This document shows, one piece after another, positions 1 to 8,804 of a DNA stretch of 64,000 bases. The notes under the pieces are model-generated. The model was not told the origin of the DNA. It ran no database searches and saw only the letters and a list, made by a program, of their open reading frames with translations. Both the position numbers and the translations under genes were made by a program. The stretch's first letter is position 1. Every line of letters begins with the position of its first letter. Source of the DNA: Trebonia sp963774945 (GTDB lineage Bacteria > Actinomycetota > Actinomycetes > Streptosporangiales > Streptosporangiaceae); NCBI GenBank assembly GCA_963774945.1, contig CAVZHA010000015.1, forward strand, positions 124,001-188,000, in the 5' to 3' direction.

Positions 1-273
1 GCCGACGCCGACACGGTGATCTTCGACGGCCCGGACGGCCGGTGCGACATCAGATCGCGCGAGCCCGGCCAGTACTCGCAGGCCCCGGACGAACACGGAT
101 TCTTCGCCTACGTCCTGGCCGGCGACGGCGCCCTCGTCGAGGGCGACGGCACCCGCCGCGAGCTCACCCCGGGGAGCGTCATCGCGCTGCCGAGCGGCTG
201 GTCGGGCAGCTGGGACGTCCGCCGCAGCTGGCGTGCGTTCTGCCTGCGCAGCACCCCCGCGGCACCGGCCTGA
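1..273 (+). CDS. Cupin-domain protein, 5' end outside window
   Basis: The reading frame is open from the first base, so the gene starts upstream and only the last 90 residues are visible. The end resembles the DUF861/cupin_3 family: a Tyr-Val-Leu-Ala-Gly beta strand, a Glu-Gly-Asp-Gly turn, then a Leu-Thr-Pro-Gly-Ser-Val-Ile-Ala-Leu-Pro stretch followed by Gly-Trp and Ser-Trp-Asp-Val. These small beta-barrels bind ligands or metals and sit beside catabolic enzymes. A GTG at 16 is internal, not the start. The substrate is unknown. Confidence 0.6.
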   Translation, partial: ADADTVIFDGPDGRCDIRSREPGQYSQAPDEHGFFAYVLAGDGALVEGDGTRRELTPGSVIALPSGWSGSWDVRRSWRAFCLRSTPAAPA

Positions 274-328
274 TCCAGTACCCGTACCCACCCCACCCCT
301 CGGCGACCACGAAGACAGGGCACCCCGC

Positions 329-856
329 ATGAGCGACGACGATCCCTATGCCGCAGTCACCCCCGCCCCGGCGCTGGCGGTGCGCAGCGACGATCTCAAG
401 CACGGCGAGGAGATGCCGCTGACCTATCGCGATCCGCAGATCGGCGGCACCAACACCTCGCCGCACCTGGCCTGGAGCGAGTTCCCCCCAGGAACGCAGA
501 GCTTCGCGATCACCTGCCACGACCCCGACGCGCCGACCGGCACGGGGTTCATGCACTGGGCCGTGGCCAACATCCCGGGCGACGTCACCGCGCTCCCGGC
601 CGGCGCCGGAGCCATCGGCGGCGCGATGCCCGCCAGCGCGCTGACCATTCCGAACGACCTGCGGATGCGGCAGTACATCGGGCCCAACCCACCGCCAGGA
701 TCCGGACGTCATCGCTATGTCTTCATCGTCCACGCGGTGGACGTCGCCGCCCTCGAGATCGACCCCGACCTGACGCCGGTCGTGCTCGGCTTCAACCTCC
801 ACTTCCACACCCTGGCCCGCGGCAGCATGACCGTCTGGGTAGACGCCGAAGACTGA
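329..856 (+). CDS. YbhB/YbcL-family (PEBP-like) protein
   Basis: This 175-residue protein belongs to the phosphatidylethanolamine-binding/Raf-kinase-inhibitor-like family. It shows the family core: Ser-Pro-His-Leu-Ala-Trp near residue 47, then a Cys-His-Asp-Pro-Asp-Ala-Pro strand-turn, the Phe-Met-His-Trp-Ala-Val motif, and Gly-His-Arg-Tyr-Val-Phe near the C-terminus. The ATG at 329 is preferred because the upstream in-frame residues are low-complexity and overlap the cupin gene. The stop TGA overlaps the next possible start by one base. Bacterial members have no agreed biochemical role, so none is assigned. Confidence 0.85.
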   Translation: MSDDDPYAAVTPAPALAVRSDDLKHGEEMPLTYRDPQIGGTNTSPHLAWSEFPPGTQSFAITCHDPDAPTGTGFMHWAVANIPGDVTALPAGAGAIGGAMPASALTIPNDLRMRQYIGPNPPPGSGRHRYVFIVHAVDVAALEIDPDLTPVVLGFNLHFHTLARGSMTVWVDAED

Positions 857-870
857 TGAGAGGTACCGCG

Positions 871-2031
871 ATGACAACACCACCAGCGCCGACCCGGCGC
901 GCAGAGGTCGCAGGAGCCGGTTTCGCGGGGCTCACCGTCGCCGTCGCGCTGGCGCAGCGCGGCTGGTCGGTGCGCCTGCATGAGCAGAACGACACCGTGC
1001 GCGACTTCGGAGCGGGCATTGTGATGTGGCGCAACGCCATGCTGGCGCTGGAGGTCATCGGCGTCGCGGAGTCCGTTCGTGAACACGGCGTACGGCCGGA
1101 CTACTACGAGACCTTCCTGAACGGGGCGTCGGTCTCACTCGAAGTGCCCGGCTACCCCTACTGGGCGATCACCCGGCCGAAGCTGCACTCGCTGCTGGCC
1201 GACGCCGCCCGCGGCGCCGGAGTCGAGATAGTGACGAGTTCGCGAGCCGTCGGCGCCGACCCCGCGGGCGCACTGCTGATGGCGGACGGAAGCCGGCTGG
1301 AGGCCGACCTGGTGATCGGCACCGATGGCGCCGGGTCGGCCGTCCGCAACTCGCTCGGTGACCTCACCCAGGAGCGGAAGAAGTACTCCGACGGCGTATG
1401 CCGGGTCCTGATCCCGCGCCCGCAGGAGTTCCGCGGCGAGCGGTGGAACCGGGTGCTCGACTACTGGACGCTCGAGCCGGACGCCATGCGGGTGCTGTAT
1501 CACCCGATGGGACCGGACATGCTCTACATCGCGTTCATGGCCGAGACCAAAAACGAGCGCGCGTCTCGGATCCCGGTCGACGTTGAGGTCTGGTCCGAGC
1601 GCTTCCCCCATCTCATCCCGATCATCGAGTTGGCCGGGAAGGCCGAGGGCGGCCGCCACGACAACTACCAGACCAACCGCGTGACGCCGTGGTCGACCGG
1701 GCGGGCGGTCCTGGTGGGCGACGCCGCCCACGCCATGTGCCCGGCTCTCGGCCAGGGGGCCGGCGTCGGGATGGTCAACGCGGTCGACCTGGCTTACGCC
1801 CTTGAGCAGTACGACACCATCGCCGAGGCCCTGTCCGTGTGGGAGGGCCGGATGCGTCAGATGACCGACGACGTCCAATCGCGCAGCGCCTACATGGCGG
1901 AGACCCGCAACATGGCCAAGGGGAACAACTGGACGCCCCGGCTGCTTGAGACCGCGAACTTCGTCTCGGCCGCGGTGCCACCGGGCGTGGCTGCGCGCTA
2001 CCCGGTCCCCGAGGCCAATCGGTCATGGTGA
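871..2031 (+). CDS. FAD-dependent aromatic-ring monooxygenase (PHBH fold)
   Basis: This is a 386-residue flavoprotein of the p-hydroxybenzoate/salicylate hydroxylase class, which uses NAD(P)H and O2 to hydroxylate an aromatic or related ring. The three family fingerprints are present: an N-terminal Gly-x-Gly-x-x-Gly nucleotide fold (Gly-Ala-Gly-Phe-Ala-Gly), a central Ile-Gly-Thr-Asp-Gly-Ala, and the FAD-ribityl motif Val-Gly-Asp-Ala-Ala-His-Ala-Met. The ATG at 871 is chosen over 856 because GAGAGGT lies seven bases before it. It opens a tightly packed rightward operon with the hydrolase and dehydrogenases that follow. Substrate unknown. Confidence 0.88.
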   Translation: MTTPPAPTRRAEVAGAGFAGLTVAVALAQRGWSVRLHEQNDTVRDFGAGIVMWRNAMLALEVIGVAESVREHGVRPDYYETFLNGASVSLEVPGYPYWAITRPKLHSLLADAARGAGVEIVTSSRAVGADPAGALLMADGSRLEADLVIGTDGAGSAVRNSLGDLTQERKKYSDGVCRVLIPRPQEFRGERWNRVLDYWTLEPDAMRVLYHPMGPDMLYIAFMAETKNERASRIPVDVEVWSERFPHLIPIIELAGKAEGGRHDNYQTNRVTPWSTGRAVLVGDAAHAMCPALGQGAGVGMVNAVDLAYALEQYDTIAEALSVWEGRMRQMTDDVQSRSAYMAETRNMAKGNNWTPRLLETANFVSAAVPPGVAARYPVPEANRSW

Positions 2032-2939
2032 CCGAGCCCGCGCGCATCCTTCTCGGCCACGTGGAGGTGACGCGCGTGCAGGAGTACGCGGGAAAGGGCC
2101 CGGCCAGTCCGGCCTTCCTGTTCCCCGACAGCAGCCCCGCCTACTGGGCGGACCACGCGGGCTGGCTCGACCCCGACTTCTACGACGCCGCCAACGGCAC
2201 CCTGCGCACGGTCCTGCACACCTGGCTGATCCGCAGTCAGGGGACGATCATCCTGCTCGACACCGGCGCAGGCAACGGCAAGGAACGTCCCTACGCGCCC
2301 GCCTACGCCCACCACGACACGGACTATCTGGACAACCTCCGGGCAGCGGGGGTGTCGCCGGGGGACGTGGACATCGTGATCAACACTCATCTGCACGTCG
2401 ATCACGTGGGATGGAACACCCGCCTGGAAGGGCGGGAGTGGGTGCCGACCTTTCCCAACGCCCGCTACCTCATCTGCGAGCCGGATTTCCTGTTCTGGGA
2501 TCCGATCCGCACGCCCCGGCCGCCGGGCGACGGCAACCAGAATGTCTTCGAGGACAGCGTGCGGCCGCTGCAGCGGGCCGGTCTGGTCGACCTGTGGGCC
2601 GGCCAGCATCGCGTCAACTCCGAGCTGCTGCTGCAGGCCGAACCCGGCCACACCCCCGGCTCGTCGGTGCTCCGGCTGCAGTCCGGCGGCGCCGGCGCCC
2701 TGTTCGTCGGCGACATCCTCCACTCGCCCGCCCAGATCGCTGATCCCGACGTCAACAGCTGCTTCTGCGAGGATCCGGCGATGGCGCGGGCCGCGCGCCG
2801 CCGCCTGCTGGCCGAGGCCGCCGACCGGTCCCTGCTCGTGTTCCCCGGTCATTTCGGCGGGCATTCCGCCTGCCGCGTGAACGAGGACGAGGGCGGCGCT
2901 TTCATCGTCCGCGACTGGGCCGATCTTGCCCGCATCTAA
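2025..2939 (+). CDS. MBL-fold metallo-hydrolase
   Basis: This is a 304-residue metallo-beta-lactamase-fold hydrolase. The dinuclear metal motif His-Leu-His-Val-Asp-His is at residues 122-127, and later ligands are in Pro-Gly-His-Thr-Pro-Gly and in Phe-Val-Gly-Asp-Ile. The organisation resembles lactonases of the AttM/AhlD type and other small ester or lactone hydrolases. The start overlaps the preceding monooxygenase by seven bases, with GTG at 2028 as an alternative, so the two are probably co-translated. A lactone product from the neighbouring oxygenase would be a logical substrate, but that is inference. Confidence 0.85.
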   Translation: MVTEPARILLGHVEVTRVQEYAGKGPASPAFLFPDSSPAYWADHAGWLDPDFYDAANGTLRTVLHTWLIRSQGTIILLDTGAGNGKERPYAPAYAHHDTDYLDNLRAAGVSPGDVDIVINTHLHVDHVGWNTRLEGREWVPTFPNARYLICEPDFLFWDPIRTPRPPGDGNQNVFEDSVRPLQRAGLVDLWAGQHRVNSELLLQAEPGHTPGSSVLRLQSGGAGALFVGDILHSPAQIADPDVNSCFCEDPAMARAARRRLLAEAADRSLLVFPGHFGGHSACRVNEDEGGAFIVRDWADLARI

Positions 2940-2968
2940 CCGAAACCACCCTCGCTTGGGGAGCTGTC

Positions 2969-3376
2969 GTGAATCAAGACCTCTATGACGCCGGGCTCGC
3001 TACCCGCCGCCGTGTGCTCGGCGACGCCTACGTCGACGCCTCGCTGGCCGCCGCCACCGAATTCTCCCGCGACATCCAGGACTACGTCACCCAGTACTGC
3101 TGGGGCGACCTGTGGAACCGTCCCGGGCTGAGCCTGCAGGAGCGCAGCCTGATCAACCTCTCCATGATCATTGCGCTGAACCGCTCCCAGGAGTTCAAGG
3201 CCCACGTGCGCGGTGCCGTCAACAACGGCGTTTCGCGCGAGCAGATCAAGGAGGTGCTCATGCAGAGCGCCTTCTACTGCGGCGGCCCGGCGGCGCTGGA
3301 AGCGTTCCGCAACGCGGCCGAGGTCTTCGCGGCGATGGACGCCGAGGCGCGGGCGGCAGCGGGAGCATCGCAATGA
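2969..3376 (+). CDS. Carboxymuconolactone decarboxylase family protein
   Basis: This 135-residue, mainly alpha-helical protein matches the CMD/AhpD superfamily. The motif Leu-Ser-Leu-Gln-Glu-Arg-Ser-Leu-Ile-Asn-Leu precedes a helix ending Phe-Lys-Ala-His-Val-Arg-Gly-Ala, followed by Gly-Val-Ser-Arg-Glu-Gln-Ile-Lys-Glu. It has no Cys-x-x-Cys pair, so a peroxidase role as in AhpD is unlikely, and a lyase or decarboxylase role is more likely. It starts at a GTG preceded by a GGGGAG-like ribosome site. Its stop overlaps the start of the next gene (ATGA). Confidence 0.85.
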   Translation: MNQDLYDAGLATRRRVLGDAYVDASLAAATEFSRDIQDYVTQYCWGDLWNRPGLSLQERSLINLSMIIALNRSQEFKAHVRGAVNNGVSREQIKEVLMQSAFYCGGPAALEAFRNAAEVFAAMDAEARAAAGASQ

Positions 3377-4278
3377 CCCTCGTCCGGGTCGGTTTCATCG
3401 GTCTCGGCAACATGGGCTCGCCGATGGCGGGGCATCTGGTCGACGCGGGCTTCGCGCTGACCGTATCGGACGCCGCCCCCGGGGTAACCGAGGGATTCGT
3501 CGCCCGGCATCCCGGCTCGACCGCCGCGACGGGGCCGGAGTCCTTCGCTACCGTGCAGGCGCTGATCCTGATGCTGCCGACCTCCGCGATCGTCGAGGAC
3601 GTGCTCGAGCGCGAGAAGGTGGCCGACGCGCTGCAGCCCGGGTGCCTGGTCATCGACATGAGCTCCTCCGAGCCACTGCGCACCCGCACGCTGGCGGCGC
3701 GGCTGCAGGCGAGGGGCCTGTCGATGCTCGACGCCCCGGTCTCGGGCGGTGTGCGCGGCGCCAGGGCGGCCCGGTTGTCCGTCCTCGTGGGAGGCGCTGA
3801 GGCCGACCTGGCCCGGGCGGCGCCGGTGCTGAACGCGATGGCCTCCACGGTCATCCGGGTCGGCGACATCGGGTCGGGTCACGCCGCCAAGGCGCTGAAC
3901 AACCTGGTGTCGGCCGCGACGATGTCGGTCACAGTCGAGGCTCTCGTCGTCGCCGAGGCATTCGGGATCACCGCGGGCGTGATGACCGAGGTGCTGAACA
4001 GCTCGTCAGGACGGAGCAATACGAGCGAGAACAAGCTGGCCCAGTTCATGGTCAGCGGGAGCTTCGACTCCGGATTCTCGCTGCAGCTGATGGCCAAGGA
4101 CGTCGGCCTCGCCATCGGCCTCGCCCGCGCCCTCGATCGTCCGGTCGAGGTCGCCGATCACGTGGCCGACCAGTGGCGCCGCATCGCCGGCCAGGTGAGC
4201 CCGGCCACCGACCACACCCAGATGTACACCCTGCTTGGAGCGACGCCGCCCGATTCACCGGCCGGTGAGGCGCGATGA
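3373..4278 (+). CDS. NAD(P)-dependent beta-hydroxyacid dehydrogenase (3-HIBDH family)
   Basis: This 301-residue oxidoreductase is of the 3-hydroxyisobutyrate/6-phosphogluconate dehydrogenase superfamily. An N-terminal Rossmann motif Gly-Phe-Ile-Gly-Leu-Gly-Asn-Met-Gly is followed by the substrate motif Asp-Ala-Pro-Val-Ser-Gly-Gly and by His-Ala-Ala-Lys-Ala-Leu-Asn-Asn, which carries the catalytic lysine. It probably oxidises a short hydroxy acid or reduces a semialdehyde. It is embedded in the operon by four-base overlaps on both sides and directly precedes an aldehyde dehydrogenase. A hydroxyacid to semialdehyde to acid relay is plausible. Confidence 0.9.
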   Translation: MTLVRVGFIGLGNMGSPMAGHLVDAGFALTVSDAAPGVTEGFVARHPGSTAATGPESFATVQALILMLPTSAIVEDVLEREKVADALQPGCLVIDMSSSEPLRTRTLAARLQARGLSMLDAPVSGGVRGARAARLSVLVGGAEADLARAAPVLNAMASTVIRVGDIGSGHAAKALNNLVSAATMSVTVEALVVAEAFGITAGVMTEVLNSSSGRSNTSENKLAQFMVSGSFDSGFSLQLMAKDVGLAIGLARALDRPVEVADHVADQWRRIAGQVSPATDHTQMYTLLGATPPDSPAGEAR

Positions 4279-5705
4279 GCGAACCGCTGCTGCACTGGAT
4301 CGACGGCGAGTCCGCTGCCTCGGCGGGCGCGGCGAGCCGGACCGGCACCGACCCGTCGACGGGCGGGCCGGGCATCGCGATAAGCCTGGGCACCGCGGCC
4401 GACGTGGACCGTGCGGTCCTGGCCGCGCACCGCGCGCGTACCGGGTGGCGGCACCTGGGCTCGCTGGAGCGCGGCCGTATCCTCGCCGCCATCGGCCGCC
4501 GCCTGCTGGCGGAGCTCGACGCGCTGGCCGCGATGGAGACCGCTGACACCGGCAAGCCGCTGGCGCTGTCGGCGGCCGAGATCCGCGGCGCCGCCGAGTA
4601 TTTCGAGTTCTACGCCGCCCTGGTCAACCTGCCGGCCTGCCAGGTGCTCGACATCCAGCCCAACCTGCACGTCTACACGCTGCGGGAGCCGCTCGGCGTG
4701 ATCGGCGTGATCACCCCCTGGAACCTCCCGCTCAACCAGGCCGCCCGGGCATGCGCGCCGGCCCTCGCGGCCGGCAACACGGTGGTGGCCAAGCCGGCCG
4801 AGGCCACGTCCCGCACGACCGTGGAGCTCGCCCGGATGGCAACCGAGGAAGGGCTGCCGCCGGGCGTGCTCAATGTCGTTCTCGGCCTCGGGCCGGAGGT
4901 CGGAACCGCCATCGTCGAGCACCCCCTAGTACGCAAGGTCGCGTTCACCGGGTCGGTCCGGGTCGGTCAGGAGATCGGCCGTATCGCGGCCGACCGCATC
5001 CTGCCGCTGACGCTCGAGCTGGGCGGAAAGTCGGCCAACATCGTCTTCGCCGACGCCGACCTGGACTTCGCCGCGACCGAGGCGGTGCGGGCCTACGCCA
5101 CCAACGCCGGCCAGGTCTGCTCGTCCGGGACGCGCCTGCTGGTGCAGCGGCAGGTACAGGATCGCTTCGTCGAGGCGGTAGTGACCGCCACCCGCCGGCT
5201 GCGGCCCGGACGCGACGTCGGCCCGCTGATCACTCACGACCAGTGGGAGACGGTGCAACGGTACTTCAAGATCGCCGACGAGGAGGGTGCCCGGGCCGAG
5301 ATCGGCGGCACGCTGGCCCTCGACCCGGCGCTGGCCGGCGGCTTCTACGTAGAGCCCACCGTCTACACCGCCGTCACCAACGACATGCGCATCGCCCGCG
5401 AGGAGATCTTCGGCCCGGTGCTCGTCGTCATCGGTTTCGACACCGAGCAGGAGGCGGTCGAGCTGGCCAACGACTCCGACTACGGGCTGGTGGGCGGCGT
5501 CTTCACCGCCGACCTGTCGCGGGCCATCCGGGTGGCCGAGGCGATCGAGGCCGGCCAGGTCTACATCAACTCGTGGTCAACGCAGTCGGTCCAGATGCCG
5601 TTCGGCGGTTACAAGCACAGCGGCTACGGCCGGGAGAAGGGCATCGAGGCGCTGAACCACTACTCCCACGTCAAGAGCATCAGCATGCGCATCACGCGGC
5701 GATGA
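4275..5705 (+). CDS. Aldehyde dehydrogenase (NAD(P)+)
   Basis: This is a full-length 476-residue aldehyde dehydrogenase. It has the Pro-Trp-Asn-Leu-Pro oxyanion motif, the general base Glu248 in Leu-Glu-Leu-Gly-Gly-Lys, the nucleophile Cys282 in Gly-Gln-Val-Cys-Ser, and the C-terminal Glu-Glu-Ile-Phe-Gly-Pro and Pro-Phe-Gly-Gly-Tyr-Lys motifs. It converts an aldehyde to a carboxylic acid in the cytoplasm. It overlaps the preceding dehydrogenase by four bases. The shortened ALDH gene 57 bases downstream lacks the residues that are intact here, so this copy must supply the activity. Confidence 0.93.
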   Translation: MSEPLLHWIDGESAASAGAASRTGTDPSTGGPGIAISLGTAADVDRAVLAAHRARTGWRHLGSLERGRILAAIGRRLLAELDALAAMETADTGKPLALSAAEIRGAAEYFEFYAALVNLPACQVLDIQPNLHVYTLREPLGVIGVITPWNLPLNQAARACAPALAAGNTVVAKPAEATSRTTVELARMATEEGLPPGVLNVVLGLGPEVGTAIVEHPLVRKVAFTGSVRVGQEIGRIAADRILPLTLELGGKSANIVFADADLDFAATEAVRAYATNAGQVCSSGTRLLVQRQVQDRFVEAVVTATRRLRPGRDVGPLITHDQWETVQRYFKIADEEGARAEIGGTLALDPALAGGFYVEPTVYTAVTNDMRIAREEIFGPVLVVIGFDTEQEAVELANDSDYGLVGGVFTADLSRAIRVAEAIEAGQVYINSWSTQSVQMPFGGYKHSGYGREKGIEALNHYSHVKSISMRITRR

Positions 5706-5761
5706 CGACGCGCTACCCGGCCGGGCGCACTCTCCGGTAACCCTCAAACGACGGGATAGAC

Positions 5762-6328
5762 ATGAGTCACGTGCAATTCGCCCCCGCGGTCTCCGACGAC
5801 ATACGGCTGGCGCGGAAGATGCTCATCGGCGGCGAGTGGGTCGGCGCGATCAGCGGCCGGACGCTCCCCGTGTATGACCCGGCTGACGGTCAGCTCATCG
5901 TGGAGGTTCCCGACGGCGACGCGGCTGACGTCGATCGCGCCGTCGCAGCCGCCCGCGCCGCCTTTGCCCCCGACGGCCGATGGCGGTCGATGACGCCGCA
6001 GGAGCGCGGCAAGCTGATCTGGAGGCTGGCCGATCTCGTCGAGCAGAACGCCGAGCGACTGGCGATGCTCGACTCCATCGACAGCGGCAAGCCGATCAAC
6101 GAGATGATCTTCTTCGACATACCGTTCACGGTGGACGTGAGGGACATCTCGCGCGCGCACCGGATGGCGGCCGCGATCGAATCCGGTCAGGTCTGGGTCA
6201 ACTGCTACCAGGCGGCCGACTCGGCGCTCCCGTTCGGCGGGACCAAGGAATCGGGCTGGGGTCGCGAGACCTGCCGGGAGACCCTTGAGGAGTACCTGGA
6301 GACCAAGACCGTGGTCGTCTCGTTGTGA
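5762..6328 (+). pseudogene. Aldehyde dehydrogenase with in-frame loss of its central catalytic region
   Basis: This 188-residue ORF has an excellent ALDH N-terminus (Met-Leu-Ile-Gly-Gly-Glu-Trp-Val near residue 20, then Asp-Ser-Gly-Lys-Pro-Ile near 107) joined around residue 125 to an ALDH C-terminus (Val-Trp-Val-Asn-Cys-Tyr, Pro-Phe-Gly-Gly-Thr-Lys, Glu-Ser-Gly-Trp-Gly). About 300 residues holding the cofactor fold, catalytic Glu and catalytic Cys are missing, yet the frame is preserved. Its stop overlaps the GMC gene start (GTGA), so translational coupling is kept. It cannot be an active dehydrogenase. Either it is a deletion pseudogene or the deletion is an assembly artefact. Confidence 0.88.
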
Positions 6329-7833
6329 GCTCCGATCGCGTCTTCGACTACATCGTCATCGGCGCGGGCACCGCCGGATGCGTGCTCGCGGCGCGGCTGA
6401 GCGCTGATCCGAGCCGGCGGGTGCTGCTGCTCGAGGCCGGAGTCGCCGACGACAGCGAGCGGATCTCCACCCCGCATGCCTGGCCCGCGCTCTACAAGAC
6501 CGACGTCGACTGGGCCTTCGAGACCGTTCCGCAGGCCCGGACCGGCCACGTGCACGACATTCCCCGCGGCCGCACGGTAGGCGGTTCCGGCAGCATCAAC
6601 GCGATGGCGTTCCTGCGGGGCGACCGTCGCGACTTCGACGCGTGGGCGTATCAGGGGTGCACCGGCTGGGACTACGAGTCCGTGCTGCCCTACTTCAAGC
6701 GGTCGGAGACGGTACCCCACGGCGACCCCTATTACCGGGGTGCCAGCGGACCGCTCCGCCCGGCCCCGGCGGCACGGCTGCACCCGCTGTCGCGGGCGTA
6801 CCTGGCCGCCGCCCAGCAGGCCGGGCACCCGCTCACGGCCGACCTGAACGGGGCGCGGCTGCGCGGCGTGAGCAGCCATGACCTCCTGATCGTCGACGGC
6901 CGGCGGCAGAGCACCGCGACCGCTTACCTCGGTCCGGCCCTCGGTCGCGGAAACCTGCAGCTCGAGCAGGGGGCGTTCGTCGAACGGCTGACGGTTGAGG
7001 GCGAACGCTGCACCGGCGTCGATGTGGTCGTCAACGGCGAGCGGCGTCACTACGAGGCCGCCGCCGAGATCGTGCTCTGCGCGGGCGCCATCGGCAGCCC
7101 GCACCTGCTGCTGCGCTCCGGGATCGGCCCCGCCGTCGAGCTCGAGCGGGTCGACGTGAAGGTCAGGCACGACCTGCCGGGCGTCGGCCGCAACCTGCAG
7201 GACCACATCATCCTGGCCGGACTCACGGTCGAGGCGAGCGGCCCGCTGCCCGCCCCGACCGGCAATCTGGGCGAGGTCACCCTGATGGCGGACAGCGAAC
7301 CGGGCCGGGCGTCGATCGACCTGCAGATCGTCTTCATCCACGTTCCGTTTGCCAATCCGTGGCAGACAGCTCCCGAGCACGGATACACCTTCGGCGTCGG
7401 GCATATGCGGCCGGCGAGCCGGGGGACGCTGACGCTCGCCAGTTCCGATGCCCGGTCGGCTCCGCTGATCGATTTCCGCTACCTCGACGAGGATGACGAC
7501 CTGCGGGCGCTGGTCTCGGGGGTCCGTCATGCCCTGGACATCAGCGAAGCGGCGGCGTTCGACGACTGGCGAGGTCGCGCCCATCCGCTGCTTGGGGCCG
7601 ATGACGCGATCATCGCCGCGTTTGTGCGCGACGCCGTCCAGTCCTATGGCCATGCCGCCGGATCGTGCCGGATGGGAGTCGACTCGATGTCGGTGGTCGA
7701 TCCTCAGCTGCGCGTACGCGGGCTGGGCGGTCTGCGGGTGGCCGATGCGTCCGTCATGCCGGAGATCGTGTCGACCAACACCAACGCGGCTACGGTGATG
7801 ATCGCGGAGAAGGCGGCTGATCTGCTGCGGTGA
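6325..7833 (+). CDS. GMC-family FAD oxidoreductase (alcohol/choline dehydrogenase-like)
   Basis: This 502-residue glucose-methanol-choline oxidoreductase starts at a GTG overlapping the previous stop. The N-terminal FAD motif Gly-Ala-Gly-Thr-Ala-Gly-Cys is followed by the GMC signature around Gly-Arg-Thr-Val-Gly-Gly-Ser-Gly-Ser-Ile-Asn and a second GMC block Gly-Ala-Ile-Gly-Ser-Pro-His. The catalytic His is in Gly-His-Ala-Ala-Gly-Ser-Cys-Arg-Met-Gly and the partner Asn in Thr-Asn-Thr-Asn-Ala-Ala. Family members oxidise primary alcohols to aldehydes. The adjacent aldehyde dehydrogenases and aldo/keto reductase fit an alcohol-to-acid route. Confidence 0.92.
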   Translation: MSSDRVFDYIVIGAGTAGCVLAARLSADPSRRVLLLEAGVADDSERISTPHAWPALYKTDVDWAFETVPQARTGHVHDIPRGRTVGGSGSINAMAFLRGDRRDFDAWAYQGCTGWDYESVLPYFKRSETVPHGDPYYRGASGPLRPAPAARLHPLSRAYLAAAQQAGHPLTADLNGARLRGVSSHDLLIVDGRRQSTATAYLGPALGRGNLQLEQGAFVERLTVEGERCTGVDVVVNGERRHYEAAAEIVLCAGAIGSPHLLLRSGIGPAVELERVDVKVRHDLPGVGRNLQDHIILAGLTVEASGPLPAPTGNLGEVTLMADSEPGRASIDLQIVFIHVPFANPWQTAPEHGYTFGVGHMRPASRGTLTLASSDARSAPLIDFRYLDEDDDLRALVSGVRHALDISEAAAFDDWRGRAHPLLGADDAIIAAFVRDAVQSYGHAAGSCRMGVDSMSVVDPQLRVRGLGGLRVADASVMPEIVSTNTNAATVMIAEKAADLLR

Positions 7834-7872
7834 CCAACCGCCGCAAGCGCTACAACGAGGAGATGCAATTTC

Positions 7873-8741
7873 ATGGTTGCGATGACACTTCCCGGCGGAA
7901 CGTTCACCATGGCCGAGGACCTGACGGTCACGCGCACGGGCTACGGCGCGATGCAGCTGGCCGGCCCGGCGTCTTCGGCCCGCCCAAGGACCGCGACGCC
8001 GCCGTGACCGTGCTCCGTGAGGCGGTGGAGCTCGGCATCACTCACATCGACACGTCCGACTACTACGGCCCGCACATCACCAACCAGATCATCAAGGAGG
8101 CTCTGTCCCCTTACCCGGACGACCTGCACATCGTCACCAAGGTCGGAGCCAAGCGCGACGCCGAGGGCGGCTGGCCGCATGCCCGCTCACCCCAGGAGCT
8201 GCGCCAGGCGGTGCACGACAACCTGAACAACCTCGGCCTCGACGCCATTGACGTGGTCAACCTGCGCCTCGGGGGGTTCGACGGCCCCGAGCCGGGCTCG
8301 CTCGCCGAGCCGTTCACCGCGCTCGTGGAGCTGCAGCAGGAAGGACTGATCAGGCATCTCGGCCTGAGCACGGTCAACGCCGAACAGGTCGCCGAAGCCC
8401 AATCCATCGCGCCGGTCGTGTGCGTGCAGAACTACTACAACATCGCCCACCGTGCCGATGACAGTCTCATCGACTCCCTCGCCGCCCAGGGCATCGCCTT
8501 CGTGCCTTACTTCCCGCTCGGCGGCTTCACCCCGCTGCAGTCCAGCACCCTCGAATCAGTTGCCACCCGCCTCGGCGCCACGCCGATGGCCGTCGCGCTG
8601 GCATGGCTGCTGCAGCGCTCCGCGAACATCCTGCTCATCCCCGGCACGTCATCCGTCTCGCACCTACGCGACAACATCACTGGCGCCGCGCTAACCATCC
8701 CCGAAGACGAGCTGACCGAACTGAACAGCGTCGGAGCATAA
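7873..8741 (+). pseudogene. Aldo/keto reductase, frameshifted near 7967
   Basis: From an ATG at 7873 (GAGGAG ten bases upstream) the frame encodes a good AKR N-terminus ending Thr-Gly-Tyr-Gly-Ala-Met-Gln-Leu-Ala-Gly-Pro. The continuation, Gly-Val-Phe-Gly-Pro-Pro-Lys-Asp-Arg-Asp-Ala-Ala, is in another frame from 7968. One base appears to be missing in the C/G run at 7965-7970. The rest is a normal NADPH-dependent AKR: His-Ile-Asp-Thr-Ser-Asp-Tyr-Tyr-Gly, the catalytic-lysine strand Val-Thr-Lys-Val-Gly, and Gln-Asn-Tyr-Tyr-Asn. An ORF starting at 7830 reads the N-terminal 46 codons in the wrong frame. Read as intact, it would interconvert an aldehyde or ketone and an alcohol. Confidence 0.8.
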
Positions 8742-8779
8742 GACTGGACCGGCCCGCGTCCGGAAGAAGAGGATCGTGT

Positions 8780-8793
8780 ACTGACCAGTCAGC
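8780..8793. promoter_or_regulatory. Palindromic operator-like site 1
   Basis: ACTGACCAGTCAGC lies between the convergent AKR and TetR genes, 12 bases from the TetR stop codon. It is one base from the perfect-arm version at 9564. Being at the 3' end of both genes, it could be an auxiliary or looping site rather than a promoter operator. Confidence 0.55.
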
Positions 8794-8804
8794 GCCGGGT
8801 GGTG

